Assembly (NCBI RefSeq): GCF_015775975.1
Contig: NZ_CP064056.1
Location: 1-64,000, forward strand
Length of the DNA: 64,000 nucleotides
Origin: Staphylococcus lloydii
Lineage (GTDB): Bacteria; Bacillota; Bacilli; Staphylococcales; Staphylococcaceae
Reading direction: 5' to 3'
Each line of letters begins with the position of its first letter. The first letter of the stretch is position 1. Below the pieces are notes generated by a model. It had not been told where the DNA came from. It did not search any database and worked only from the letters and a program-made list of their open reading frames with translations. A program made the position numbers and the translations under genes. Of this stretch, positions 35,284 to 42,930 are shown piece by piece.

Positions 35284-35307
35284 TCATTCAAATGTATATT
35301 TGAATGA
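35284..35307 (+). promoter_or_regulatory. Palindromic operator of cadD-cadX
   Basis: TCATTCAAAT (35284-35293) and ATTTGAATGA (35298-35307) form a perfect 10-bp inverted repeat with spacer GTAT, overlapping the cadD leader and its ribosome-binding site. The size and symmetry are typical for ArsR/SmtB-family repressors such as CadC/CadX, which release DNA when they bind cadmium, lead or zinc. Confidence 0.75.
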
Positions 35308-35315
35308 GGTGCTCT

Positions 35316-35933
35316 ATGGTTCAGACTATTATAACTGCGGCAATACTTTATATTGCAACTGCGGTAGATTTATTAGTGATTTTATTAATATTTTTTGCTA
35401 GAGCAAAGACTAGAAAAGAATATAGGGATATTTATATAGGTCAATATTTAGGATCGATTATCCTCATATTAGTCAGTTTATTTTTAGCTTTTGTGTTAAA
35501 TTATGTTCCAGAGAAATGGATATTAGGTTTATTAGGTTTGATCCCCATCTACTTAGGTATAAAAGTTGCTATTTATGATGATTGTGAAGGTGAAAAAAGA
35601 GCAAAAAAAGAATTAAACGAAAAAGGTTTGTCCAAATTAGTAGGAACTGTTTCTTTAGTGACAATTGCAAGTTGTGGTGCAGATAATATTGGTTTATTTG
35701 TCCCTTATTTTGTAGCATTGGATATTATTGAATTACTGACTACCTTAATTGTATTTTTAGTTTTAATTTTCTTTTTAGTATTCACAGCACAAAAACTAGC
35801 TAGAATTCCTGGTGTGGGTGAAATTGTTGAGAAATTCAGTCGTTGGATTATGGCTGTTATTTACATAGCATTGGGCTTATTTATTATTATTGAAAATGAA
35901 ACCATACAAACAATATTAGGATTTATATTATAA
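35316..35933 (+). CDS. cadD: Cadmium resistance transporter CadD
   Basis: CadD is a membrane transporter of the LysE-like superfamily that confers cadmium resistance in staphylococci. The 205-residue protein has five to six membrane segments and the conserved VTIASCGADNIGLFVPYF near residue 110, which contains a Cys likely near the metal path. The ATG at 35316 fits GAGGTG eight bases upstream. ATG 35304 lies inside the operator and is less likely. cadX follows after 18 bases. Confidence 0.9.
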   Translation: MVQTIITAAILYIATAVDLLVILLIFFARAKTRKEYRDIYIGQYLGSIILILVSLFLAFVLNYVPEKWILGLLGLIPIYLGIKVAIYDDCEGEKRAKKELNEKGLSKLVGTVSLVTIASCGADNIGLFVPYFVALDIIELLTTLIVFLVLIFFLVFTAQKLARIPGVGEIVEKFSRWIMAVIYIALGLFIIIENETIQTILGFIL

Positions 35934-35951
35934 ATTAAGGTGTGACTTAAT

Positions 35952-36293
35952 ATGAGTAACAATAAAATTTGTGACGTCATTTGTGTTCATGAGGAAAAAG
36001 TGAATTATGCTTTAAGATTTTTAAAAGAAGAAAAAACTCAACGACTTATCAATACATTATTAAAGATAAGTGATGAGAATAAGCTGAAAATTATATTAGC
36101 TCTAATTAAAGAGAAAGAATTATGTGTTTGTGACTTATCTATAACATTAGGTTTGAGTATAGCTTCAACATCACATCATTTGAGAGTCCTGTATAAAAGA
36201 GACGTGCTGAATTTTTACAAGGATGGGAAAATGGCATACTATTATATCAAAGATATAGAAATGAAATCATTATTAATAAAATGTATGACTTAA
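35952..36293 (+). CDS. cadX: ArsR/SmtB-family cadmium-responsive regulator CadX
   Basis: This 113-residue winged-helix repressor has the metal-binding helix motif ELCVCDLS and a DNA-recognition helix in SIASTSHHLRVLYKRDV. N-terminal Cys residues (KICDVICVHEE) match the extra thiol ligands of CadC-type sensors of cadmium and lead. It is encoded right after cadD and probably binds the palindrome at 35284-35307. The gene converges with arsC over a shared hairpin. Confidence 0.9.
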   Translation: MSNNKICDVICVHEEKVNYALRFLKEEKTQRLINTLLKISDENKLKIILALIKEKELCVCDLSITLGLSIASTSHHLRVLYKRDVLNFYKDGKMAYYYIKDIEMKSLLIKCMT

Positions 36294-36297
36294 ATAT

Positions 36298-36330
36298 AAA
36301 GAAACGCTCACATTAAACGAGCGTTTCTTT
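36298..36330. terminator. Bidirectional terminator between cadX and arsC
   Basis: AAAGAAACGCTC (36298-36309) and GAGCGTTTCTTT (36319-36330) form a perfect 12-bp stem around a 9-base loop that contains the arsC stop codon. A and T ends allow termination in both directions. Confidence 0.88.
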
Positions 36331-36714
36331 GAATTCTTGTATTCTTTTTCCAATTTCATCTCTAACACGTTGAAATTCTGGCCATTCTTTTCCTGCTGGA
36401 TCATCAAAGCCCCAGTGTTCTTTTTTAACATTAGGTGATAATATAGGGCAATTATCGTCTGCATCACTACATAATGTTACGACCAAATCTGACTGTTCTA
36501 AGATATCACCATCAATCAAATCTGATGTATGGTTTGAGATATCAATATCTACTTCTTTCATAGCTTCTATTGCTTTAGGATTAACACCATGTGTTTCAAT
36601 ACCAGCAGAATAGACATTCCAATCTTCACCCAATATTTCTTTTCCCCAACCTTCAGCCATTTGGCTACGACAAGAGTTTCCTGTACATATAAAATAAATT
36701 GTTTTCTTATCCAT
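36313..36714 (-). CDS. arsC: Thioredoxin-coupled arsenate reductase
   Basis: ArsC reduces arsenate to arsenite, which ArsB exports. It is the low-molecular-weight-phosphatase type of plasmid pI258. All four key residues are at the expected positions: Cys10 and Cys15 in [16 protein letters not shown], and Cys82 and Cys89 in [13 protein letters not shown]. The length is 133 residues. It is the last gene of arsRBC, 17 bases after arsB, with its own AGAGG site. The protein is expected in the cytosol. Confidence 0.96.
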   Translation of the reverse strand: MDKKTIYFICTGNSCRSQMAEGWGKEILGEDWNVYSAGIETHGVNPKAIEAMKEVDIDISNHTSDLIDGDILEQSDLVVTLCSDADDNCPILSPNVKKEHWGFDDPAGKEWPEFQRVRDEIGKRIQEFKETLV

Positions 36715-36731
36715 AATTAAAGCCTCTTTTC

Positions 36732-38024
36732 TTAAAATATGATTAGTGTAAGGTATAAACCTAAGAGTGTTACAAATAGGACCGGAATAGTAATGATAAT
36801 TCCAGTTTTAAAGTATGTTCCCCACGAAATTTTCACACCTTTTTGTGTTAAGACATGTAGCCACAATAATGTTGCTAAAGAACCAATCGGTGTTATTTTA
36901 GGTCCTAAATCAGAACCTATGACATTCGCATAAACCATACCTTCTTTAATTGTTCCAACTACATTCGATTGTCCGATAGCAATTGCATCTATTAAAACTG
37001 TAGGCATATTATTCATAATTGATGATAACAAAGCAGATATAAAGCCCATGCCCATAACACTACTGAATAGTCCATAACTTGAAATATTGGATAATGCATC
37101 AGCTAAAATTGTGGTGATGCCTACGTTTTTCAAGCCGAATACGACTAAATACATACCAATTGAAAATAGGACAATATTCCATGGTGCACCTTTAATTACT
37201 TGTTTCGTATGCACAGCTTCGGAATTGCGAGCTAACAGTACAAAGATAATAGCAATAATACCAGCAATGATTGATACAGGTATTTGTATAAACTCACTAA
37301 CAAGATAACCCACAAGTAGTATTGCTAATACAATCCATGAAATCTTAAATAATTTAGAATCTTTAATTGCATTTTTAGGATGTGAAAGATTTTCTGTATC
37401 GAACGTTTTAGGTATAGATTTTCTGAAATATAACCATAAAACGAGAATACTAGCAATCAGAGAGAATATATTAGGAATAATCATTCGACTAAAATATTCA
37501 ATAAATCCAATATCGAAGTAATCTGCAGAAACGATATTAACTAAGTTACTTACAATTAAGGGTAGTGATGTAGTATCAGCGATAAAGCCACTGGCAATGA
37601 TGAATGGGAAAATAACTTTTTTATTAAACCCTAGATTTCTTACCATCGCTAATACAATAGGAGTTAAGATTAAAGCCGCACCATCATTTGCGAAAAATGC
37701 TGCTACAATTGCCCCAAGTAACATAATAAAAACAAACATTTTTAAGCCATTACCGTTTGAAGCCTTGACCATATGTATTGCAGACCATTCAAAAAAACCA
37801 ATTTCATCTAATATTAATGAAATTAGAATAACAGCTACAAAAGTTAAAGTTGCATTCCAAACAATACCGGTTACTTCTAATACATCGGAAAAACTTACGA
37901 CTCCCGTAATGATAGCAACGATAGCTCCAATTAAAGCTGTGATACCAATATCTAAACCTTTTGGTTGCCATATCACAAAGATTAAAGTTAACAAGAAGAT
38001 TATAATTGCTAAAATGGTCATCAA
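36732..38024 (-). CDS. arsB: Arsenite efflux pump ArsB
   Basis: ArsB is an arsenite/antimonite exporter of the ion-transporter superfamily. The 430 residues and about 12 hydrophobic segments match the family. Recognisable patterns are [17 protein letters not shown] and [19 protein letters not shown], the repeated signature loops. It starts with two Met codons, the first overlapping the arsR stop by four bases, so translation is coupled. Without ArsA it would run on the membrane potential. Confidence 0.96.
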   Translation of the reverse strand: MMTILAIIIFLLTLIFVIWQPKGLDIGITALIGAIVAIITGVVSFSDVLEVTGIVWNATLTFVAVILISLILDEIGFFEWSAIHMVKASNGNGLKMFVFIMLLGAIVAAFFANDGAALILTPIVLAMVRNLGFNKKVIFPFIIASGFIADTTSLPLIVSNLVNIVSADYFDIGFIEYFSRMIIPNIFSLIASILVLWLYFRKSIPKTFDTENLSHPKNAIKDSKLFKISWIVLAILLVGYLVSEFIQIPVSIIAGIIAIIFVLLARNSEAVHTKQVIKGAPWNIVLFSIGMYLVVFGLKNVGITTILADALSNISSYGLFSSVMGMGFISALLSSIMNNMPTVLIDAIAIGQSNVVGTIKEGMVYANVIGSDLGPKITPIGSLATLLWLHVLTQKGVKISWGTYFKTGIIITIPVLFVTLLGLYLTLIIF

Positions 38025-38335
38025 CAGTCACCTGATTTCACATTTTTACATACACATCTTTGATTAGATGTATTAATGATGTTTAAGTTTTGAATAATAT
38101 CATCTAAAATAGCATGATTAAGTTGATACCAATGTTTGTTGCCGTCTTTTCGTGTTGTAACTAATTCGTTATCTACTAATGACTTCATATGATGACTTAG
38201 TGTAGGTTGTGAGAATTGAAAGTGTTCTAATAAGTCACAAGCGCATAGCTCACCACAAGAAAGTAAATCTAATATTTCTAACCTGCTTGGATCTGATAAA
38301 ACTTTTAATATTGCTGATAATTCTTTATAAGACAT
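38021..38335 (-). CDS. arsR: Arsenical resistance operon repressor ArsR
   Basis: This 104-residue ArsR repressor carries the As(III)-binding motif [12 protein letters not shown] and the recognition helix [20 protein letters not shown] lies upstream of the ATG. It heads the arsRBC operon. C-terminal Cys residues ([12 protein letters not shown]) are extra and may bind metal. The operator-like repeats sit just upstream. Confidence 0.95.
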   Translation of the reverse strand: MSYKELSAILKVLSDPSRLEILDLLSCGELCACDLLEHFQFSQPTLSHHMKSLVDNELVTTRKDGNKHWYQLNHAILDDIIQNLNIINTSNQRCVCKNVKSGDC

Positions 38336-38355
38336 AAATAATACCTCCTTTTCAT

Positions 38356-38393
38356 TACATAGATTAACATCTATATAGTTTTATGTCTATGTA
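38356..38393 (-). promoter_or_regulatory. Promoter/operator region of arsRBC
   Basis: TACATAGA (38356-38363) and TCTATGTA (38386-38393) form an inverted repeat. A nested ATAGAT-TAAC-ATCTAT lies at 38359-38374. Minus-strand -10-like TATATAGA sequence lies between them. This is where ArsR is expected to bind, 20-60 bases before arsR. Confidence 0.6.
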
Positions 38394-38484
38394 GTTTTTT
38401 GACTAATTTTAGTATTAGATTAGAATGCGTCCTAAATAACTAGTTTTATTATCTTGCAAAAGTTGAAATAATAATTTATATTTA

Positions 38485-38508
38485 ATACATCAAAAAAAAT
38501 TGATGTAT
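38485..38508 (+). promoter_or_regulatory. ATCAA-N6-TTGAT operator before a small gene
   Basis: ATACATCAA and TTGATGTAT form a perfect 9-bp inverted repeat around six As. It lies about 33 bases before the small reading frame at 38541 and matches two further sites between the downstream arsR-type gene and its permease. Confidence 0.65.
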
Positions 38509-38540
38509 CATTTTAGTATTTTATAAAGGAGTTCGATTTT

Positions 38541-38741
38541 ATGAGAATAAATCATGCAGGTACATTATCTGTTGATTATTTTGTTAGCTACTTAAATCTA
38601 ATTATGATATCAAGAGAAGTTTCTTTAAAAGAAGCTATATCATATATGAAAAATGAATTCTTTAAAGGAGAACCTGACATGTAGGGTAAAATAACAGAAA
38701 CTCATTTTAATCAAGCAATACAAGAACTCAAACAAAAATAG
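38541..38741 (+). pseudogene. Small gene of unknown function broken by an in-frame TAG
   Basis: With a good AAAGGAG site, translation from ATG 38541 gives 47 residues (MRINHAGTLSVDYFV onwards) to a TAG at 38682-38684. The same frame stays open for another 18 codons (GKITETHFNQAIQELKQK) to a TAG at 38739-38741. This suggests a 66-residue gene with a nonsense change. The operator before it matches those of the adjacent regulator and permease, so it was probably part of that metal-responsive regulon. It is not recognised as a known family. Confidence 0.5.
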
Positions 38742-38773
38742 AAATATCTATATATAAGAGAGGTGATTATTTA

Positions 38774-39094
38774 ATGGAAATTATTAAGTCCAGTCCTAAT
38801 AGAAGTGAGGAAGAAAAATTAGACTTTTATGAACAGATGTTTAATGCGCTAGCTGATAAAATCAGGCTTAAAATTCTACAATCAATACGTCAAAGCGATT
38901 CAAAATCTTTATGTGTTTGTGATCTAGAAGAATTATTAGCGTTAAAACAATCTAAACTTTCCTATCATTTAAAAAAATTAGTAGATGCAAATATTCTTAT
39001 TGCTGAAAAGCATGGCACATGGAATTATTATAAAATTAATGAGCAACAAATACAGGTGGTTTTAAATGAAGATACTTGCTGTAAGATACTTTAA
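38774..39094 (+). CDS. Second ArsR-family regulator, upstream of ArsP-like permease
   Basis: This 106-residue winged-helix repressor has the thiol motif SLCVCDLEELL and recognition helix KQSKLSYHLKKLVD. An additional vicinal pair, Cys-Cys, is near the C-terminus (EDTCCKIL). ArsR proteins with such extra thiols can sense trivalent organoarsenicals or antimonite, but the ligand here is inferred. GAGGTGA precedes the ATG. Two operator-like repeats lie between its stop and the permease start, so it likely controls the permease and possibly itself. Confidence 0.85.
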   Translation: MEIIKSSPNRSEEEKLDFYEQMFNALADKIRLKILQSIRQSDSKSLCVCDLEELLALKQSKLSYHLKKLVDANILIAEKHGTWNYYKINEQQIQVVLNEDTCCKIL

Positions 39095-39115
39095 GTATCT
39101 TCTTTATAACATAGA

Positions 39116-39160
39116 ATTAATCAAATTTTTTTGATTAATACATCAAGAAAAGTTGATTAA
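39116..39160 (+). promoter_or_regulatory. Two tandem operators between arsR-type gene and permease
   Basis: Site 1 is ATTAATCAA-N6-TTGATTAAT (39116-39139), perfect over 9 bp. Site 2 is ATACATCAA-N6-TTGATTAA (39138-39160), which overlaps the end of site 1. Both share ATCAA-N6-TTGAT with the site at 38485-38508. They lie 24-68 bases before the permease ATG. Confidence 0.65.
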
Positions 39161-39183
39161 ATGAATTCGGAGGCGTTATACTA

Positions 39184-40068
39184 ATGATAGATTCAATTAT
39201 GGAATTCATAAAAACATTTCTGATGTTATTTTTTGAATTATTATTACTATTTATAGTAGTGAGTTTTATAGTAAGTCTGATTCAACAAGTTGTTTCAGAA
39301 GAAAAAATTAAAAAGCTTTTGAGCAAACCTAATAAAGCTGTCAATTACATATTAGGTATGGTGTTTGGTGCTGTTACACCATTTTGTTCTTGTTCAACTA
39401 TTCCAATACTTGCAGGTCTATTAAATTCCAAAGTTCCTTTTGGTCCGGCTATGAGTTTTTTGATTGCTTCACCATTAATGAACCCATTAATGATATTTAT
39501 GTTATGGGCTTTATTAGGATGGAAAGTAGCCATTGTTTATTTTGTAGTACTAGCAATTTTCAGTATTTTAACAGGTTTAGTATTTTCAAAAATGAATTTA
39601 GCTGAAAGTTATAAAGGGGTCAATGTTAAAGGTGATGGCTTTTTTGCTAATAAAACAGGATCTCGTTTTAAACAAGCATTAAACGATGCGTGGGCATTTT
39701 TATACCCAATGTTACCTTATCTATTTATTGGTGTATTTATTGGTGCCTTTATATATGGATTCATACCTGAAGAATTTATAACTAAGTATGCAAGTGGTGA
39801 TGGTTTTATATCGGTGTTTATTGCTTCTGTTATCGGTATCCCTATGTATATCAGACCAGAAACAATGTTACCTATAGCCGAAGCATTAGTATCAAAAGGT
39901 ATGTCGCTAGGAACAGTAGTTGCATTAATAATTGGTGGTGCTGGCGCAAGTATTCCAGAGGTCGTATTGCTATCTAAGCTATTCAAGAAAAAATTTGTAA
40001 TATCATTCATTATTGCAATTTTAATTGTAGCCATTGCTACAGGTTTGATTGTGAATATCATTATTTAA
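39184..40068 (+). CDS. arsP: ArsP-like permease (organoarsenical efflux family)
   Basis: This 294-residue membrane protein of the DUF318/ArsP permease family has about eight hydrophobic segments. The marker motif TPFCSCSTIPI (about residues 63-73) contains the Cys pair used by ArsP to bind trivalent organoarsenicals such as MAs(III). A second conserved region reads GIPMYIRPETMLPIAEAL. GGAGGCG precedes the ATG. The neighbouring ArsR-type regulator, the operators and the CC-rich small protein support a metalloid role. Some family members have other substrates, so the symbol is tentative. Confidence 0.78.
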   Translation: MIDSIMEFIKTFLMLFFELLLLFIVVSFIVSLIQQVVSEEKIKKLLSKPNKAVNYILGMVFGAVTPFCSCSTIPILAGLLNSKVPFGPAMSFLIASPLMNPLMIFMLWALLGWKVAIVYFVVLAIFSILTGLVFSKMNLAESYKGVNVKGDGFFANKTGSRFKQALNDAWAFLYPMLPYLFIGVFIGAFIYGFIPEEFITKYASGDGFISVFIASVIGIPMYIRPETMLPIAEALVSKGMSLGTVVALIIGGAGASIPEVVLLSKLFKKKFVISFIIAILIVAIATGLIVNIII

Positions 40069-40081
40069 AGGAGGTGAAATA

Positions 40082-40219
40082 ATGGGTATTAAAGACGCAT
40101 TAAAAAAAATAAAACCTCAAGAACAGTCATGTTGTTCGGTAGAAATTGAGGAAAAGAACGAAAAAAAAGAAAAAGATGAAAAAGAGCAAGAAGATAATAA
40201 CAATTGCTGTAACAAGTAA
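40082..40219 (+). CDS. 45-residue protein with two Cys-Cys pairs
   Basis: The protein starts MGIKDALKKIKPQEQSCC, continues with a highly charged Glu/Lys stretch, and ends NNNCCNK. The Cys-Cys pairs are at residues 17-18 and 42-43. An excellent AGGAGGTG lies seven bases before the ATG, 13 bases after the permease stop, so it is translated in the same operon. The spaced vicinal thiols suggest binding of arsenic, antimony or another soft metal, perhaps handing it to the permease. It is not recognised as a named family. A strong terminator overlaps its stop. Confidence 0.72.
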   Translation: MGIKDALKKIKPQEQSCCSVEIEEKNEKKEKDEKEQEDNNNCCNK

Positions 40220-40256
40220 TATAAGGGCCTGGAATTTATATCCAGGCCCTTATATT
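40219..40256 (+). terminator. Terminator after the CC-pair gene
   Basis: AATATAAGGGCCTGGA and TCCAGGCCCTTATATT form a perfect 15-16-bp stem with a 7-base loop. It also reads as a terminator on the minus strand for the opposite gene. Confidence 0.85.
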
Positions 40257-40352
40257 AATCTATTTTGCTACGCTTTTCTATATTTATTCTACAATAATTA
40301 AAAAAGGACATATTTTGAAATCAATGTGTCTTTGAAAATGGTTACCTCTATA

Positions 40353-40532
40353 TTATGCTTTGATTTCTACAGGTTCACTAAAGTGATTTTCTATAATTCT
40401 TGTTATTTCTTTACCTAGTGGTCCTTTTATTGTGAAAGTTTTTTTGAAATAAGAACCTAAAATACCTAGACCTGCTGCTGCACCGACACCTTTTCCAATG
40501 CCTTTGCCTATCGTTTTTATGATGTTACTCAT
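40353..40532 (-). CDS. Small glycine-rich protein of unknown function
   Basis: This 59-residue protein begins MSNIIKTIGKGIGKGVG, with a GxxxG-type Gly/Ala-rich helix (residues about 8-28) that could insert in or associate with the membrane, followed by a charged tail. The ATG at 40532 is chosen because GAAAGGA lies nine bases upstream. ATGs at 40541 and 40550 overlap that site. It is not recognised. It could be a small membrane peptide carried by the island. Confidence 0.55.
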   Translation of the reverse strand: MSNIIKTIGKGIGKGVGAAAGLGILGSYFKKTFTIKGPLGKEITRIIENHFSEPVEIKA

Positions 40533-40588
40533 GATTATCATTCCTTTCATTATAATTAATATTATTTGTAAAACATTGTCTGCTTGGT

Positions 40589-41365
40589 TTACTTTTGAAC
40601 TTGTTGTTTTAAATATGTTAATTGTAGTAAAAGTAATTCATCAATCACTTGTTCTCTTAAATCAGGGGGTGAAATGATACGTATATTGGATTGATATATA
40701 AAACGGAGTTGAATAGCTTCGACTCTTGTCATCTTGAAAGTGACAATAAGATAATGTGCATCATATTTTTCTATTACATGAATTTGATAAAATCGATGCA
40801 TTTTTGACCACACATCTTTACCGATTTAAAACGTGATATAGGTTTGTAACTTTGATTTTTCTTGTATATCCACGGATTTTTCAGACAAACTCAGATTCAT
40901 TTGATTAATATCATCTATATAAATTTCATTCATTGCGCGAACAACTAATGATGCTGGCAAAATACCTGTTTGATTTTTATCAATTTCAAAGCGGTCAAGA
41001 TATTTTAGTAATGTAGTTCGATGACCTGAATGATGTTTGATGATTAATAATTTAAGATATTGATAAAAGTAATGACTTAATTTGGGTGTCGTCAGGTATA
41101 AAGCAGTCAAAATATCATACATAAAATGCATATTTTCATGCTTATCTTGTTCGAGCTTATAACTTTCTGATTTATAATCGTACGTGATTGCTTTAGGTGT
41201 ACTGATCCACGATTTACTTTCATATAAGAAGTTTCTGGTATCGTCGATATCTCTTTGTATCGTCCTAGGACTCGTATAGAGTTCTAATGTAAGTGATTGT
41301 TTGTTGACGGATTTATTCTGTAGTAAACGATGGTATATTGTTAATATTCGAAATGCACGATCCAA
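40589..41365 (-). pseudogene. HTH/WYL-type transcription regulator interrupted by TAA
   Basis: Residues 1-179 (41365-40826) have an N-terminal helix-turn-helix of the type LYTSPRTIQRDIDDTRNFL and a helical middle. The frame is then closed by TAA at 40826-40828. The same frame continues directly (IGKDVWSKMHRFYQ) to 40589, giving a WYL-like C-terminal part with LIVTFKMT and RIISPPDLREQVIDELL. The whole reads as one 258-residue regulator with a single nonsense change. SCC islands often carry a similar gene near ccr. It may be inactive, or make a DNA-binding fragment only. Confidence 0.75.
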
Positions 41366-41534
41366 TATGTCACCTCCTTTAAGTTATACATTACAAAATA
41401 GGTTTGTCACAATAAGTCAATCCTCCGTATATTTAATAAAAGTTGTGAAAAATATTTTTTAGATAAATACATTGATATAAAGAGATTTTATAAATATTGA
41501 TAAGTGAAGAAATAGCGGTAATGACAAAATACGG
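41366..41534. promoter_or_regulatory. Spacer with 20-base repeat copy 1
   Basis: This gap between the regulator and the radC-like gene contains ACATTGATATAAAG followed by AGATTT at 41469-41488, about 104 bases upstream of the regulator start. A copy with one mismatch lies about 102 bases upstream of the 97-residue gene start at 49321. GGAGG precedes the regulator ATG. Confidence 0.5.
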
Positions 41535-41981
41535 CTATACCTCTACTTTTAAATTATGTTTTCTAATGGAATAGGCGTTACTATTTGAGAAAATAACATG
41601 GTCATAAAATAAAATGCCCATCATTTCACTGATGAGCATTAATCGTTCGGTCATATTGATATCTTCAGGAGAGGGTGTTACATCTCCACTTGGATGGTTA
41701 TGTCCTAGCATAATACTGTTGGCGTTACTGAGCATCGCTGTTTTGAATGTTTCTCTGGGGTGAATCACTGTTTGGTTAATAGAACCTATCGATAGTGTTT
41801 GAATATGTGTAGTTTCGTTTTTACTATTCATACATATAAGTATGAGATGTTCTCGATCACTGTTTCCAATGAATGAACGCATAATTTCTGTCGCATCCCC
41901 AGGGTTTGAAATACGATTTTTTAGATAATTTAATGTATCTGTTTTTATCATTTGTAGTGAAACAATATTGATTTCTTTCAT
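41535..41981 (-). CDS. RadC-like JAB-domain protein of SCC elements
   Basis: This 148-residue protein carries the JAMM/JAB metal-site pattern GHNHPSGDVTPSPED (about residues 93-107), preceded by the catalytic Glu region. RadC-like proteins are recurrent in SCC and other mobile islands. The biochemical role is unclear despite the historical repair name. GGAGG is upstream of the ATG. It is the last gene of the ugi operon, 20 bases after the DUF1643 gene. Confidence 0.88.
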   Translation of the reverse strand: MKEINIVSLQMIKTDTLNYLKNRISNPGDATEIMRSFIGNSDREHLILICMNSKNETTHIQTLSIGSINQTVIHPRETFKTAMLSNANSIMLGHNHPSGDVTPSPEDINMTERLMLISEMMGILFYDHVIFSNSNAYSIRKHNLKVEV

Positions 41982-42001
41982 CGTTTACCTCCATATATGG
42001 G

Positions 42002-42508
42002 TTATGCTTTCAAAGTCCATTTCTGTCTTGCTTTTGGATTAAGGGGGTGCATAATTTCATTGGTTACTGGGTTCATGAGTTGTTTCACTTTCGTCTTATG
42101 TGGTTTCAACATCTCTAATACTTCATTGACACGTGCTTCAACAACGGGCTTTTTAGCGTAAGCACCCCAGGCTAATATTACTTCATCCGATTCTTTCACT
42201 GCCTTCATAATTTGAATATCGGTATGATTATCATAGGCGTTTTCTAGATGTTTGAGATTGAGGGGTGTTGTAATATTGGAATATAGATTCACAAAATTGA
42301 TTGAGCCAAATGCATCCATTTCTGAAACTTTGTTCATAATGAGCTGAGTTGTTAAGTCTATACGAAGAAGGCCCATAAAATTTGGATACATTGTAATGAT
42401 TGTAAGTGTTTGTTTTTCACTGTCCCATGTTTTCTTAAGTAGATAGCGATGTTGTTGGTCATCACTGAATATGGCTTCAGTTTCTAATGTATTTTTTATT
42501 GTTTTCAT
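42002..42508 (-). CDS. DUF1643 domain protein
   Basis: This 168-residue protein matches the DUF1643 proteins that accompany ccr genes in most SCC elements. Typical sequence is MYPNFMGLLRIDLTTQL and EVILAWGAYAKKP. The function is unknown. GAGGAG precedes the ATG, 15 bases after the DUF960 gene. Conservation with ugi, DUF960 and radC-like across SCC types suggests a role in element maintenance or transfer, not cargo. Confidence 0.88.
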   Translation of the reverse strand: MKTIKNTLETEAIFSDDQQHRYLLKKTWDSEKQTLTIITMYPNFMGLLRIDLTTQLIMNKVSEMDAFGSINFVNLYSNITTPLNLKHLENAYDNHTDIQIMKAVKESDEVILAWGAYAKKPVVEARVNEVLEMLKPHKTKVKQLMNPVTNEIMHPLNPKARQKWTLKA

Positions 42509-42523
42509 GTAATATTCACTCCT

Positions 42524-42835
42524 CTAGTATTCTTCTGGTAATAACATGACGTAATAAGAAAGGTCTACATCATCTTCTCGGATAATGTAGACCTTATTGA
42601 TATCGATAGACTGTTTGACATTTGCCTTATGCGTTTTGACATACTCAGGACGTTCTTGTTTGTGTTTGATATATAGTTGGTTATTGTGCATATTGAATTG
42701 GAATATATGAAAATAATCCAATGATTCCTTGCCTTTTGATTGTGTTTTTTCTCGTCGTGCTACAAGTTGCCATAATTGTTTTTGTAAGATGATAGGTAAG
42801 CTATTGGCAATACCACGAGTGATATATCTATTCAT
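42524..42835 (-). CDS. DUF960 domain protein
   Basis: This 103-residue protein starts MNRYITRGIANSLPIILQKQL, the conserved opening of the DUF960 family found next to ccr genes. The function is unknown. GAAAGGAG precedes the ATG, and the start overlaps the end of the upstream 33-residue gene by eight bases, so the two are coupled. Confidence 0.88.
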   Translation of the reverse strand: MNRYITRGIANSLPIILQKQLWQLVARREKTQSKGKESLDYFHIFQFNMHNNQLYIKHKQERPEYVKTHKANVKQSIDINKVYIIREDDVDLSYYVMLLPEEY

Positions 42836-42929
42836 AAGAGATCTCCTTTCGTTCTGATTCTTTCATCCATGTAATGATTTCGCTTAGGATAGTGATTGCT
42901 AATTGTGTAATTTTGATATATTTATGCAT
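42828..42929 (-). CDS. 33-residue protein between ugi and DUF960
   Basis: The protein is MHKYIKITQLAITILSEII followed by TWMKESERKEISYE. A perfect AGGAGG lies within the last ugi codons, eight bases before its ATG, one base after the ugi stop. Its 3' end overlaps the DUF960 start. The first half forms a hydrophobic amphipathic helix. Tight packing and the strong ribosome-binding site support real translation. The function is unknown. Confidence 0.6.
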   Translation of the reverse strand: MHKYIKITQLAITILSEIITWMKESERKEISYE

Positions 42930-42930
42930 A

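Noticed and set aside
39138..39160. Reading the third ArsR-type repeat as a terminator of the arsR gene
   Set aside because: Stem is short, AT-only, and has no U run; repeated core matches other operator sites.
41535..41981. Calling the JAB-domain gene a true RadC repair protein
   Set aside because: The product is only 148 residues, lacking the N-terminal part of chromosomal RadC, and sits in an SCC operon. RadC-like is the safer label.
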